A stretch of 64,000 nucleotides of DNA from Massilia sp. METH4 (GCF_037094685.1 NZ_CP146614.1:186001-250000), one strand, 5' to 3'; counted from the stretch's first letter, positions 27,156 to 34,745 are shown. Made by a program: numbers and translations. Notes: generated from the sequence alone by a model not told the origin.

Positions 27156-27181
27156 GGCCCGCTTCGGCGGGCCTTTTTTTC
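27156..27181 (+). terminator. Rho-independent terminator after the Crp/Fnr gene
   Basis: GGCCCGC-TTCG-GCGGGCC is followed by a T7 run. The stable UUCG tetraloop and the clean U-tract make this one of the clearest terminators in the window. Confidence 0.95.
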
Positions 27182-27262
27182 GTGGCGGCCGCGCATGGCG
27201 ATTTCTGCATGGGTTCGCCAAAAAACACTTGCATTTCCGGCAGGGGTGACCAATAATGCAAA

Positions 27263-27277
27263 TGCGAATCATTCTTA
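27263..27277 (+). promoter_or_regulatory. Fur-box-like site upstream of hemP
   Basis: TGCGAAT-C-ATTCTTA matches the 7-1-7 Fur consensus TGATAAT-N-ATTATCA at 10 of 14 positions. It ends 11 bp before the hemP start, a good place for repression. Upstream AATGCA-AATGCG hexamers may extend it. Confidence 0.7.
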
Positions 27278-27288
27278 TTTAAGGCCAA

Positions 27289-27471
27289 ATGACCATGCAG
27301 ACCCAAGCCAACCAAACCAAGCCGGCGCCTGCTCCCCGGCAGCCCGCTCCCGTTCGCCGGCTCACCACCGCTGGCCTGATGCAGGACCAGCGCGAAGTCG
27401 AAATCGAGCACGCGGGCCGCATCTACCGTTTGCGCATCACGCAGCTGAACAAGCTGATCCTTACCGCCTGA
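27289..27471 (+). CDS. hemP: Hemin uptake protein HemP
   Basis: The 60-residue protein ends with the HemP signature H-A-G-R-I-Y-R-L-R-I-T-Q-L-N-K-L-I-L-T. HemP-type proteins are small and iron-regulated; in Burkholderia the homologue acts as an activator of heme-uptake receptor genes. The N-terminal 25 residues are Gln/Pro/Ala-rich and probably disordered. Translation may begin at the ATG at 27289 or at 27295; AAGG lies upstream of both. No heme receptor gene follows; two uncharacterised genes do. Confidence 0.92.
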   Translation: MTMQTQANQTKPAPAPRQPAPVRRLTTAGLMQDQREVEIEHAGRIYRLRITQLNKLILTA

Positions 27472-27521
27472 ACTTCATTCCAGCCAGCCGCCGCCAGCTG
27501 CATAGTTTCGTGGAGAGTCCG

Positions 27522-27851
27522 ATGGCTATCGACCATACCGATCCGATCTACCTGGCGCCCGCGACCGGCGGGCAGCAGCCGGAGCTGATGCTGTCCGCCG
27601 TGCTGCACCTGATGTCCCACTATACGGCCGACGGGAAGGGCTGCGTGAAGCTCGCGTCCGTCATCGAGCGCCACTTGAAGGCGCTGGCCACGCTGCCCGG
27701 GCTGTCGCCCGTGCTGGCCGCCACGTGCCAGCATTTGTCCGAACAATGGGCCGGCGTCGTCGAGCGCTCGCTGCCGCCGCCGCAGAAGAAGGACGACGGT
27801 TTCCTTTCCCGCCTGATGGCCCGTGGCCGCACGGCGCCCCAGGCGGTGTGA
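27522..27851 (+). CDS. Uncharacterised hemP-operon protein
   Basis: I do not recognise this 109-residue protein. It is soluble and mostly helical, with a core L-M-L-S-A-V-L-H-L-M-S-H-Y and C-V-K-L-A-S-V-I-E-R-H-L-K-A-L. It also has one Cys in A-A-T-C-Q-H-L-S-E-Q-W and a short basic tail. Several His residues lie close together (28, 33, 51, 71). The start at 27522 has a GGAGAG site; the frame is open upstream through hemP without one. It begins 50 bp after hemP and stops two bases before the DUF2325 gene, so all three are surely cotranscribed. A role in heme or iron handling is inferred only from context. Confidence 0.8.
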   Translation: MAIDHTDPIYLAPATGGQQPELMLSAVLHLMSHYTADGKGCVKLASVIERHLKALATLPGLSPVLAATCQHLSEQWAGVVERSLPPPQKKDDGFLSRLMARGRTAPQAV

Positions 27852-27853
27852 CC

Positions 27854-29023
27854 ATGTGCGACAAGCACGCGGCCATGCCGCCGCAGGAAGCGCAAACGTC
27901 GCGCCGGCGCCGTATCTGGGAACTGGGCCATACGTGCCACTGTCCGCTGGTTGGTGTCTCGCTGCCGCTCGCCACCTTGCGCAAGCTGGTCGGCAAGGTC
28001 ACCGCCGGCAAGGTGATCGCGGACGATTACGAAATCCACGTCGGCGCCGTCAGTGAATGCGGCACGCGCAACCGGCTGTCCGAAGCCTTGCAGAAGGAAC
28101 TGGAACGGCGCTATGCAACCATCATCGCGCGCTTTCGTGCGGCGCGCACCGCCGAGGCGGTGGCCGAGCTGTGGCAGGCCGCGGTGGCGGGCGGCGACGT
28201 GGCCGGCGCCTTCTGGGCGGGCCTGACCCATCCGCGTTGCGTGCCCGAACTGGAAGAACGCATGTGCCGCGACCTGCACATGATCCAGCACCAGGCCGGC
28301 GCCTGCGCCCGGGCCGACATCAACCGCTTCAACGCGGTGGTCGAGGAAAACGGCCAGCTGGCGCGGGAACTGGCGAAGGTGCAGCAACGCAGCGCCGCCG
28401 TGCAGATCGAGCGCACGGCGGAACAGGAGCGCCATGCGAGCGCGCTGATGCAACTGCGCGCGCAACTGGTGAGCCGCGACAGCACCATCGACGCCCTGCG
28501 CCAGGAACTCGAGCAATTGCGTAACACGGTACCGGACCTGCCGGCGCGCGAGCGGCTGATGCAAAGGCTGGAACAAAGCGACGAGCGCGAGCGGCTGCTG
28601 CGCGAGCAGGTTGCCGAACTGCGCCGCGAACTGGGCCAGGCCCAGGCCCAGGCACCCGTGCGCGACGAGGAGCCGCCACGGCCCGAGCCGGTCGAACACG
28701 TGATCCGCATGCCGATCCGCCTAGCCGAACGCAGCATCCTGTGCGTGGGCGGCCGCAGCGGCAACGTCGCGTCGTACCGCACGCTGATCGAGCGCGCCGG
28801 CGCCCAGTTCGCCCACCACGACGGCGGCCTGGAAGACAATGCCGGCAAGCTCGAAGCCAGCCTTGCCGCCGCCGACCTGGTGATCTGCCAGACAGGCTGC
28901 ATCAGCCACAGCGCCTACTGGCGCGTGAAGGACTTCTGCAAGCGCACCGGCAAGCGCTGCGTATTCATCGACAACCCGAGCATCTCCAGCCTGCAGCGCG
29001 GGCTCGAGGAGCTGGCCCCCTGA
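27854..29023 (+). CDS. Cysteine-rich DUF2325 protein of the hemP operon
   Basis: The 389-residue protein has three parts. The N-terminal region (about 1-155) contains H-T-C-H-C at 26-30 and other cysteines. A coiled coil spans about 155-265. The C-terminal DUF2325 domain (about 293-385) begins I-L-C-V-G-G-R-S-G-N and has Cys345, Cys349, His352, Cys362 and Cys369. Twelve cysteines in a cytosolic protein, many in pairs, suggest metal or heme binding, but no ligand is proven. It starts two bases after the preceding stop codon and ends the hemP operon before a strong terminator. Confidence 0.85.
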   Translation: MCDKHAAMPPQEAQTSRRRRIWELGHTCHCPLVGVSLPLATLRKLVGKVTAGKVIADDYEIHVGAVSECGTRNRLSEALQKELERRYATIIARFRAARTAEAVAELWQAAVAGGDVAGAFWAGLTHPRCVPELEERMCRDLHMIQHQAGACARADINRFNAVVEENGQLARELAKVQQRSAAVQIERTAEQERHASALMQLRAQLVSRDSTIDALRQELEQLRNTVPDLPARERLMQRLEQSDERERLLREQVAELRRELGQAQAQAPVRDEEPPRPEPVEHVIRMPIRLAERSILCVGGRSGNVASYRTLIERAGAQFAHHDGGLEDNAGKLEASLAAADLVICQTGCISHSAYWRVKDFCKRTGKRCVFIDNPSISSLQRGLEELAP

Positions 29024-29058
29024 TACCTCTCGTCCGCATTCTCCGCGGAACTCCCTCG

Positions 29059-29085
29059 GCCCCGCTCACGCGGGGCTTTTTTTTT
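29059..29085 (+). terminator. Rho-independent terminator of the hemP operon
   Basis: GCCCCGC-TCAC-GCGGGGC is followed by a T9 run, 35 bp after the DUF2325 stop. Confidence 0.95.
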
Positions 29086-29110
29086 CCCACACAAAGTGTT
29101 GTAAAAATTC

Positions 29111-29226
29111 GGGGACTGTCCCTGTTGTTCAGAAGCGACGCTGGTGGAGCCAGTTTTTCCTGGAACCGGGGCCGACCCGCTCGTGGCAAATATTTCCGGA
29201 AAAAAGGGGACAGTCCCCTGTTGTTG
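29111..29226. repeat. Palindromic repeat pair with GGGGACWGTCCC cores
   Basis: GGGGACTGTCCCTGTTGTT at 29111-29129 and GGGGACAGTCCCCTGTTGTT at 29207-29226 flank a segment with TTCCTGGAACCGGGGCCGACC and AAATATTTCCGGAAAA. The same building blocks occur at 9270-9374 and 21375-21530. The repeat fills the convergent gap between the hemP operon and the flavoprotein gene. Confidence 0.8.
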
Positions 29227-29248
29227 GGGGACGACAGCGTGGGAGGCG

Positions 29249-30598
29249 TCAGTAGACGTCGCGCCGGTAGCGGCCTTCGGCGGCGAGCGCATCGACGGTG
29301 GCGGTGCCGAGCAGGTCGCGCAGGGCGCGGTCGACGCCGCCGGCCATGCCTTCCAGGCTGCCGCAGACGTAGATGGCGGCGCCGTCCGCGATCCACGCGC
29401 GCAGCGTGGCGGCGGCCGGTGGCAGCAGATCCTGCACGTAAAGGCGCTCGGCGCCGTCGCGCGAGAACGCCAGGTCGAGGCGCTCCAGCATGCCCTGCGC
29501 CTGCCAGGCCGCCAGTTCGTCGCCGTAATGCAGGTCGTGCGCGCGCTGGCGCTCGCCGAACAGCAGCCAGTTGCGTTCCTGCCCGGCCGCGATGCGGGCG
29601 CGCAGGTGGCCACGCAAGCCGGCGATGCCGCTGCCGTTGCCGATCAGGATCAAGGGCCGGCTTGCATTGCCTTCCAGCCGGAAGCGGCGGTGCTGGCGCA
29701 GCCGCAGCGGCACCAGCGCGCCCACCTCCGCTTCCTCGCACAGCCAGCCCGATGCGACACCGGTGCTGCCATCGTCATGCCGGTGCAGGCGCACCAGCAG
29801 GTGGACACGGCCGTCGCCCGGCACCGAGGCGATCGAGAATTCGCGCGGCTGGTCCGGCTGCCGGGGAGGCACCACCTGCACCAGGTCGCCCGACTGCCAC
29901 GGCGGCAACGGCCCCGCGGCCGGTTCCAGCTCGAGGTGGCAGACCGGGGCACCAGCGCTGCCCGGATTCAGCACCCGGCGTTGCGCCAGCCGCCAGGGCG
30001 TGAAGGCCGGCGCTTCCCAGTCCGGCGCGTCGCTGGTGCCGGCCAGGTGCGACAGGTGCTGGCGCCACGGCGCCAAGTCGGCCGTCGCGCCCCGGTCCAC
30101 GTCCACGCGGGGGAACAGCGGCTGCGCGCCCTGCGCTGCCAGCCAGCGGTCGAGCGCGCGGCCGAAGCCGCAGAAGTGGGCATAGCTGCTGTCGCCCAGC
30201 GCCAGCACTCCATAGTGCAGCTGCGCCAGCGGCAGCGAGCGTGTCATCAGTTTGCCGGCAAACGCGGCGCCGCCGTCGGGCGCATCGCCTTCGCCATACG
30301 TGCTGGCAATGAACAGCGCCCGCTCGGCGCCTTGCAGGGTGGCGGCATTCACGTCGCCCAGCTCCATCACCCGCACGCCGATGCCGGCCAGCCGCAGCGT
30401 GGCCGCGGTCTGCTGCGCCAGTTCCTCGCCATTGCCGGTCTGGCTGGCGTACGCGACGATCCAGCCGGCCGGGTCGGCCACCCCGGCCGCGGCGCGTTTG
30501 CGGCGCAAGCGCAGCCACGGCAGGAAACAGGTGATGCCATAGGCGGCGAAGCAGGCGGCGGTCAGCGCCAGCCGGGTGGTGTCGTTTGTGAGGATCAT
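29249..30598 (-). CDS. Membrane-anchored sulfite-reductase-type flavoprotein (NADPH-FAD-FMN)
   Basis: The 449-residue protein has one N-terminal membrane span (about 8-28). A flavodoxin-like FMN domain follows (about 45-190, A-S-Q-T-G-N-G-E-E-L-A phosphate loop, S-T-Y-G-E-G-D-A-P). An FAD/NADPH reductase domain completes it, with R-E-F-S-I-A-S (FAD), I-G-N-G-S-G-I-A (nucleotide loop) and Y-V-C-G-S-L-E-G-M-A near the C-terminus. It should pass electrons from NADPH through FAD and FMN at the inner face of the membrane. Its start overlaps the apbE stop by four bases. In the operon it is the likely electron source for the PepSY-type membrane protein. The reductase half is shorter than in CysJ. 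Confidence 0.9.
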   Translation of the reverse strand: MILTNDTTRLALTAACFAAYGITCFLPWLRLRRKRAAAGVADPAGWIVAYASQTGNGEELAQQTAATLRLAGIGVRVMELGDVNAATLQGAERALFIASTYGEGDAPDGGAAFAGKLMTRSLPLAQLHYGVLALGDSSYAHFCGFGRALDRWLAAQGAQPLFPRVDVDRGATADLAPWRQHLSHLAGTSDAPDWEAPAFTPWRLAQRRVLNPGSAGAPVCHLELEPAAGPLPPWQSGDLVQVVPPRQPDQPREFSIASVPGDGRVHLLVRLHRHDDGSTGVASGWLCEEAEVGALVPLRLRQHRRFRLEGNASRPLILIGNGSGIAGLRGHLRARIAAGQERNWLLFGERQRAHDLHYGDELAAWQAQGMLERLDLAFSRDGAERLYVQDLLPPAAATLRAWIADGAAIYVCGSLEGMAGGVDRALRDLLGTATVDALAAEGRYRRDVY

Positions 30599-31614
30599 GC
30601 TTGGTCGAGCATCGCCCGCATGTGCGAGCTCAGGTATTCAACGAGGCCATCGGGCGTGCGCACCACGAAACGGGCCGCGATGCCGCGCCGTTCGGCCAGG
30701 GCCAGGCCTTCCACCGGGCCCAGCACGGTCAGTGCGGTCGACCAGGCATCGCACGCCATGCAGCTGGCGTCCACCACGGTCACCGAGGCGAGGCCATTAT
30801 CGATCGGCAGGCCGGTCCGGGGATCGATCGTGTGCGGACGGCGCTGGCCGTCGTGCAGGAAAAAGCGGCGGTAATCGCCGGACGTGGCCACCGCCAGCCC
30901 GTGCAGGGCGGCCACGATGGCATCGTGCGCGCCACCGTCATCGACCTCTTCCAGCGCCACCCACCAGGGCTGGCCATCCGGTTTCACGCCGGCCCCGCGC
31001 AGTTCTCCCCCTACTTCGACGAGGTAGTCGCGGATGCCCTGCCCTTCCAGCCAGCGCGCCAGGCAATCGACGCCATAACCCTTGGCCACGGCGGACAGGT
31101 CGAGCTGCACGCCACCCGGCTGGAACGCACTGCGGCTGACGGGATCGAGGCGCACGCGCGGCATATCCCGCGGCCGTAGCGCGGCCTGCACGGCTTGCTG
31201 CGTGGGCGGCGCAAACCCCGGTTCGTCATGACGGTTGACGGGGCCGAAGCCCCACAGGTTGACCAGCGCCCCCGCACAGGGATCGCAGGCGCCGCCGGTA
31301 TCGCGGCACACGTCCAGCGCATACGCCAGCACCTGGAAGAAGGCCGGCGGCAGCACCTGCCAGGTGCCGGCCGGCGCGCGGTTGAAGCGGCCCAGGTCGG
31401 AACCCGGTTCCCAGTGGCTCATCTGCGCCACCACTTCGTCCAACCGCGCCTGCAAGCCTTCAGCCAGATCCTGCGCGGCGGGCGCCTGCGCCACGCGCGC
31501 CGACCAGGTGGTACCCATGCTGAGGCCGCGATACTCGCGCACGGTTGCCCCCGCGGGGGGCGGCTCGGACGAGATCGCGTGCGGCAGCAGAGTTCGGCGC
31601 AACTGCGGGCGCAT
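30595..31614 (-). CDS. apbE: FAD:protein FMN transferase
   Basis: ApbE-type enzymes move FMN from FAD to a Ser/Thr side chain of target proteins. The 339-residue protein shows M-G-T-T-W-S near 33-38, G-G-V-Q-L-D-L-S-A-V-A-K-G-Y near 187-200 and V-A-T-S-G-D-Y-R-R-F. H-T-I-D-P-R-T-G-L-P-I, the metal- and FAD-binding region, is intact. The start overlaps the DUF4198 stop (TAATG). No signal peptide or lipobox is visible at the N-terminus, though the likely target in this operon is exported. The probable target, DUF2271, is two genes upstream. Confidence 0.93.
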   Translation of the reverse strand: MRPQLRRTLLPHAISSEPPPAGATVREYRGLSMGTTWSARVAQAPAAQDLAEGLQARLDEVVAQMSHWEPGSDLGRFNRAPAGTWQVLPPAFFQVLAYALDVCRDTGGACDPCAGALVNLWGFGPVNRHDEPGFAPPTQQAVQAALRPRDMPRVRLDPVSRSAFQPGGVQLDLSAVAKGYGVDCLARWLEGQGIRDYLVEVGGELRGAGVKPDGQPWWVALEEVDDGGAHDAIVAALHGLAVATSGDYRRFFLHDGQRRPHTIDPRTGLPIDNGLASVTVVDASCMACDAWSTALTVLGPVEGLALAERRGIAARFVVRTPDGLVEYLSSHMRAMLDQA

Positions 31615-32450
31615 TACTCGGGCAGCACTTCCACCGTGGCCGCGTAGCTCACGCGGCGTGCCGGCGGCTGCTGCGGCTGGCCCTGTGCCTGGCCTTGTGC
31701 TTGACCCTGCGGCGGCGCTGGCCAGCTGGCCGTGGCCAGGTACATGCCTGCGGCCGGGATCGTGAACGTGATCTCGCCCTTGGCATCGGTTGCGAAGCGC
31801 ACTTCGTTCAACGTGCCGCGATAGCGCACGCCGCCCGGAATCAGGCTGAACGGCAGGTTGGCGGCCGGTTTGCCGTCGAGCAGGAAGCGCCACGTGGCCT
31901 TCTCGCCCGCACGCATCTCGGTCGGGTTCGTCACCGGCACCAGTTCCAGGCCATTGCCGCTCGGCTTCAGCACGGCGTTGCTCGGCTCGTTGGCCGTCAC
32001 GAAAGTCTCGATGCGGCTGTTCGTGCGCGTCACCTTCAGCTCTTGCGCATCGGCCGGCACTTCCTTGGACAGGTTCGCTTCCAGGCCGCGCCAGCGCTTC
32101 GTCTCGCCATTCACCTTGTAGCTGGCGAACACGTTCGTGTTCACCAGGGCGATCTTGTAGGTGCCGTTCTTCGCCATCTTCACGTCGAAGGAATTGCGCA
32201 GCTTGCCGTTGGCCACGTTTTCCGGTTGCAGCGTCGCGCCATCCGGCCCGGTGATCGTCAAGCCATCGAGCTTGAGCGGCACGTGGTCGATGTCGAACAA
32301 GCCTTCCGAGATGGCGGCGTCGACCGTTACCCACGCCTCGCGGTCGTTCTCGACGAACGTCGACGACGGCAGGATCCAGGGCTTGTGCGCGTGGGCGCTG
32401 AAGGCGGCGCCAGCCAGTGCCAGCGCGATCAGGGTTTTTTGCATATTCAT
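31614..32450 (-). CDS. Exported DUF4198 protein
   Basis: The 278-residue product has a signal peptide (M-Q-K-T-L-I-A-L-A-L-A-G-A-A-F-S-A-H-A). The mature start H-K-P-W-I-L-P-S is the usual DUF4198 opening. The rest is beta-rich, with an immunoglobulin-like C-terminal part and a Gln/Pro/Ala repeat (G-Q-A-Q-G-Q-A-Q-G-Q) near 255-265. AAGGAG lies at ideal spacing before the start at 32450. Family members are linked to metal uptake; the His at the mature N-terminus could bind metal, which is inference. It lies between DUF2271 and apbE in the Fur-controlled operon. Confidence 0.88.
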   Translation of the reverse strand: MNMQKTLIALALAGAAFSAHAHKPWILPSSTFVENDREAWVTVDAAISEGLFDIDHVPLKLDGLTITGPDGATLQPENVANGKLRNSFDVKMAKNGTYKIALVNTNVFASYKVNGETKRWRGLEANLSKEVPADAQELKVTRTNSRIETFVTANEPSNAVLKPSGNGLELVPVTNPTEMRAGEKATWRFLLDGKPAANLPFSLIPGGVRYRGTLNEVRFATDAKGEITFTIPAAGMYLATASWPAPPQGQAQGQAQGQPQQPPARRVSYAATVEVLPE

Positions 32451-32460
32451 CGTTTTCTCC

Positions 32461-32976
32461 TTATGGCTTGACCTGCACCACCACATTGCCCAGTTCTTCC
32501 TTGCCCTTGGCGGAGAACTCCTTGGCGCCCTTCGGCGGCCAGGCCACCGGCACCTTCACCAACTCGCGGCCGCCGGCTTCGCGGGCAGCTTCGACCACCA
32601 CCGTGTACTGGCCGGCCGGCAGCTTGGCCAGCGCATCCTTGGCGGCCGGGAATGTCAGCGTATGCTCGCCCGGCGCGCGCGTGGCGCCGGAAACGCCGTC
32701 GACCGGCATGGCCAGGTCGCGGCCCGACTTGCGCCACCACTGGCGCATGTCCTTCAGCCACTTCTCGCCGGCCTTGTCCTTCTTCTTGATGTCGTACAGC
32801 ACCGCCAGGTTCGTCACCACCTTCTGGTCGGCGTTTTCCAGCCACGCGGCGATGTACGGCTTGTGGTATTCGGCCACGTTCAACTGCGGGATATCGAGCT
32901 TCAGGGCCAGGTCGGCCGCCATCGCCTGCGCACCGGCCAGGGGCATGGCGAGCGCGATGGAATAGCTTAATTTCAT
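32461..32976 (-). CDS. Exported DUF2271 protein with a flavinylation motif
   Basis: The 171-residue protein has a signal peptide (cleavage probably after A-M-A near residue 20) and one domain. W-R-K-S-G-R-D-L-A-M-P-V-D-G-V-S-G-A-T-R contains D93-x-x-S-G-A-T99. This fits the D-G-x-(S/T)-G-A-(T/S) consensus of ApbE substrates, in which the final Thr takes FMN by a phosphoester bond. Y-H-K-P-Y-I-A-A-W at 37-45 is another family feature. With apbE in the same operon, T99 is the predicted FMN site. It lies between the PepSY-type gene and the DUF4198 gene. Confidence 0.9.
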   Translation of the reverse strand: MKLSYSIALAMPLAGAQAMAADLALKLDIPQLNVAEYHKPYIAAWLENADQKVVTNLAVLYDIKKKDKAGEKWLKDMRQWWRKSGRDLAMPVDGVSGATRAPGEHTLTFPAAKDALAKLPAGQYTVVVEAAREAGGRELVKVPVAWPPKGAKEFSAKGKEELGNVVVQVKP

Positions 32977-32991
32977 GGTTTGCCTTTTTTA

Positions 32992-33642
32992 TTAATGGAT
33001 GAACAACAAAGCGATGACGATGGGCACCAGCATGCCCAGTCCGACCACGGGCCAGGTCGATGGCCGGTTGGCCGCATGGAATTTCAGGATCAGGAAACCG
33101 GTGATGCAAAAGACCAGGCAGATGACGGCGAAGATATCGATGAACCAGTTCCATGCGGTGCCGGTGTTGCGGCCCTTGTGCACATCGTTCAGCCAGGAGA
33201 TCCAGCCGCGGTCGGTGTTCTCGAATTCGGCGGCACCGTCCTCGAAGCCGATGCGCACCCAGGCGTCGCCGCCCGCCTTCGGCATCGGCAGATACACCTC
33301 GTCGACCGACCATTCGGCTTCGCGGCCGCCGGCTTTTACCGACCAGGTATCGAGCAGCCAGCGCTCGGCCGTCTCGGGCAACGGCGCCTTTTCGCCGTCG
33401 CGCTGCTCGCCGAACGCCTTGAGTTGGGCCACCAGCGCGGCGGGCGCCTCGGCCTGCTTGCGCACGACGACCGGCTTGGCCTCGATCTGCGCGGCGTGGT
33501 TCAACGTGATGCCGGTGATACTGAACAGGAACATGCCGAGCAGGCACAGCGCCGAGGAAATCCAATGCCACTGGTGCAATTGCTTCAACCAGACGGCCCG
33601 GCTGGCGCTCTTCGCCGCCGCCTGCGTTTCCTTGTTACTCAA
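32992..33642 (-). CDS. PepSY-associated transmembrane protein
   Basis: The 216-residue protein has an N-terminal helix W-L-K-Q-L-H-Q-W-H-W-I-S-S with a following span (about 27-48). A periplasmic PepSY-like domain (about 50-160) follows, then one span near 163-185 (F-I-D-I-F-A-V-I-C-L-V-F-C-I-T-G-F) and another near 195-215. His residues beside the spans (23, 26, 49, 154) could bind heme, as proposed for PepSY-type ferric reductases. Translation starts at a TTG at 33642 with GGGGAAAA upstream; no ATG gives the first helix. It is the first gene of the operon, 35 bp from the Fur box. Confidence 0.88.
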   Translation of the reverse strand: MSNKETQAAAKSASRAVWLKQLHQWHWISSALCLLGMFLFSITGITLNHAAQIEAKPVVVRKQAEAPAALVAQLKAFGEQRDGEKAPLPETAERWLLDTWSVKAGGREAEWSVDEVYLPMPKAGGDAWVRIGFEDGAAEFENTDRGWISWLNDVHKGRNTGTAWNWFIDIFAVICLVFCITGFLILKFHAANRPSTWPVVGLGMLVPIVIALLFIH

Positions 33643-33677
33643 ATTTTCCCCGATAGCATCTTGTATTAATCAGTAGA

Positions 33678-33692
33678 TGATAATGATTATCA
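33678..33692 (-). promoter_or_regulatory. Fur box controlling the PepSY-ApbE operon
   Basis: TGATAAT-G-ATTATCA is a perfect 7-1-7 Fur inverted repeat; the symmetry extends one more base on each side. It lies 35 bp upstream of the PepSY-type gene, so the operon should be repressed when iron is plentiful. It is also about 150 bp upstream of the plus-strand gene at 33842. Confidence 0.93.
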
Positions 33693-33764
33693 TTTGGAGC
33701 GTCAACCGACGGCAGCCCGGCTGTTACAAACGAAACAAATCTCCGCGGACCGCCGGGGGGCTAA

Positions 33765-33778
33765 GTACGCCAGCGTAC
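33765..33778. promoter_or_regulatory. Inverted repeat upstream of the pyridoxamine-oxidase-like gene
   Basis: GTACGC-CA-GCGTAC is a perfect palindrome 64 bp upstream of the start at 33842. It could be an operator for that gene. No matching promoter hexamers are clear. Confidence 0.35.
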
Positions 33779-33841
33779 AGATGTACCAGCCGTTGCGGCT
33801 TACCCTCGTTGCTTGTACTGGACAATTTGAAAGGATGCACC

Positions 33842-34339
33842 ATGACCACATTCACAACCGAGGAATTGCACGAGTTGCGCGACCGTATCAAGGACGTGAA
33901 GTTCGGCATGTTAACGACGCAGGACGCATCGGGCTTGCTGACGAGCCGCCCCCTGACCACCCAGCAGCTCGATGACGAAGGCAGCATCTGGTTCTTCGTC
34001 TCGGACCAGGAAGCGTTCACCCTTGAACTGGTGGACAACCCGTCGGTCAATGTGTCGTTCGCCGATGTCGGCGACCACCTGTACGTCTCCGTCTCGGGCC
34101 GCGCCGAACTGCTGCGCGACCGCGCCAAGGCGGAAGAACTGTGGAATCCGGCGGTGAAGGCCTGGTTCCCGCAAGGATTGGACGATCCGCATCTGGCCCT
34201 GCTGCGCGTGCGCGTGCAGGCGGCGGAATATTGGGACACCGCCAACAGCAAGATGGTCACGCTGTTCGCGATGGCGAAAGCCGCCATCACCGGCAAGCCG
34301 CCGACCAATGTGGGCGAACACCGCCACCTGGGGCACTGA
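33842..34339 (+). CDS. Pyridoxamine 5'-phosphate oxidase-like FMN-binding stress protein
   Basis: The 165-residue protein has the split-barrel flavin-binding fold of the general stress protein 26 group. Evidence is F-G-M-L-T-T-Q-D-A-S-G-L-L-T-S-R-P-L near 21-38, the I-W-F-F-V-S strand and the S-V-S-G-R-A-E-L segment. It is much shorter than true PdxH and lacks its C-terminal region, so a role in vitamin B6 synthesis is unlikely. Flavin or F420 binding is expected. The start has AAAGGA at good spacing; the open frame upstream lacks a site. It diverges from the Fur-controlled operon. Confidence 0.88.
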   Translation: MTTFTTEELHELRDRIKDVKFGMLTTQDASGLLTSRPLTTQQLDDEGSIWFFVSDQEAFTLELVDNPSVNVSFADVGDHLYVSVSGRAELLRDRAKAEELWNPAVKAWFPQGLDDPHLALLRVRVQAAEYWDTANSKMVTLFAMAKAAITGKPPTNVGEHRHLGH

Positions 34340-34417
34340 AAGGAAGGCGCTGCTCGTCGCGGGCAGCGCACACGAAAGGCGCTGTCTCCCGCGCCTGTAG
34401 TCAGCCTGTAGCCAAGC

Positions 34418-34441
34418 AAAAACCCCGGCGCGTGGCCGGGG
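34418..34441 (-). terminator. Rho-independent terminator of the small acidic protein gene
   Basis: On the minus strand GCCCCGGCC-type arms (CCCCGGC/GCCGGGG, 5-nt loop) are followed by a T5 run. It lies six bases after the stop at 34447 and faces the convergent gene ending at 34339. Confidence 0.88.
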
Positions 34442-34446
34442 CATCG

Positions 34447-34713
34447 TCATACGCCGGAACTGGCTTCCGGTCCTGGGGCACCGCCTTCGGTACCCGGTGG
34501 ATTCGCGCCCTGGCGGGACGAGTGGTCGCCGCCCTGTCGTGAACCCTGTGAACCCTGGTCCGCTCCCTGGCGGTTGCCGGGAATGGGCTTGTCCAGGCGG
34601 CGTACTTCCGTCTCGGGCAGGTCGACATTGCCGATGCCGGGGTGCTCGGTATCGACCAGAACGAACGTATCTTCGCTGTTTTTGTTCTTGCGGGAGGTGT
34701 CAGGTGGAGTCAT
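34447..34713 (-). CDS. Small hydrophilic protein of unknown function
   Basis: I do not recognise this 88-residue protein. It is strongly hydrophilic, rich in Gly, Gln, Asp, Glu and Pro, with no membrane span and no cysteine. It is probably disordered: the second half reads as G-x-Q-G-S-type low complexity. The N-terminal half (D-T-F-V-L-V-D-T-E-H-P-G-I-G-N-V-D-L-P) looks more constrained. A clear AGGAG lies 6 nt before the ATG and a terminator follows, so it is a real gene. It is 32 bp downstream of the KGG-type stress gene and likely shares its transcript. Confidence 0.75.
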   Translation of the reverse strand: MTPPDTSRKNKNSEDTFVLVDTEHPGIGNVDLPETEVRRLDKPIPGNRQGADQGSQGSRQGGDHSSRQGANPPGTEGGAPGPEASSGV

Positions 34714-34745
34714 GCAATTCTCCTGCGCCTGTTCCTGCGGTGGGA

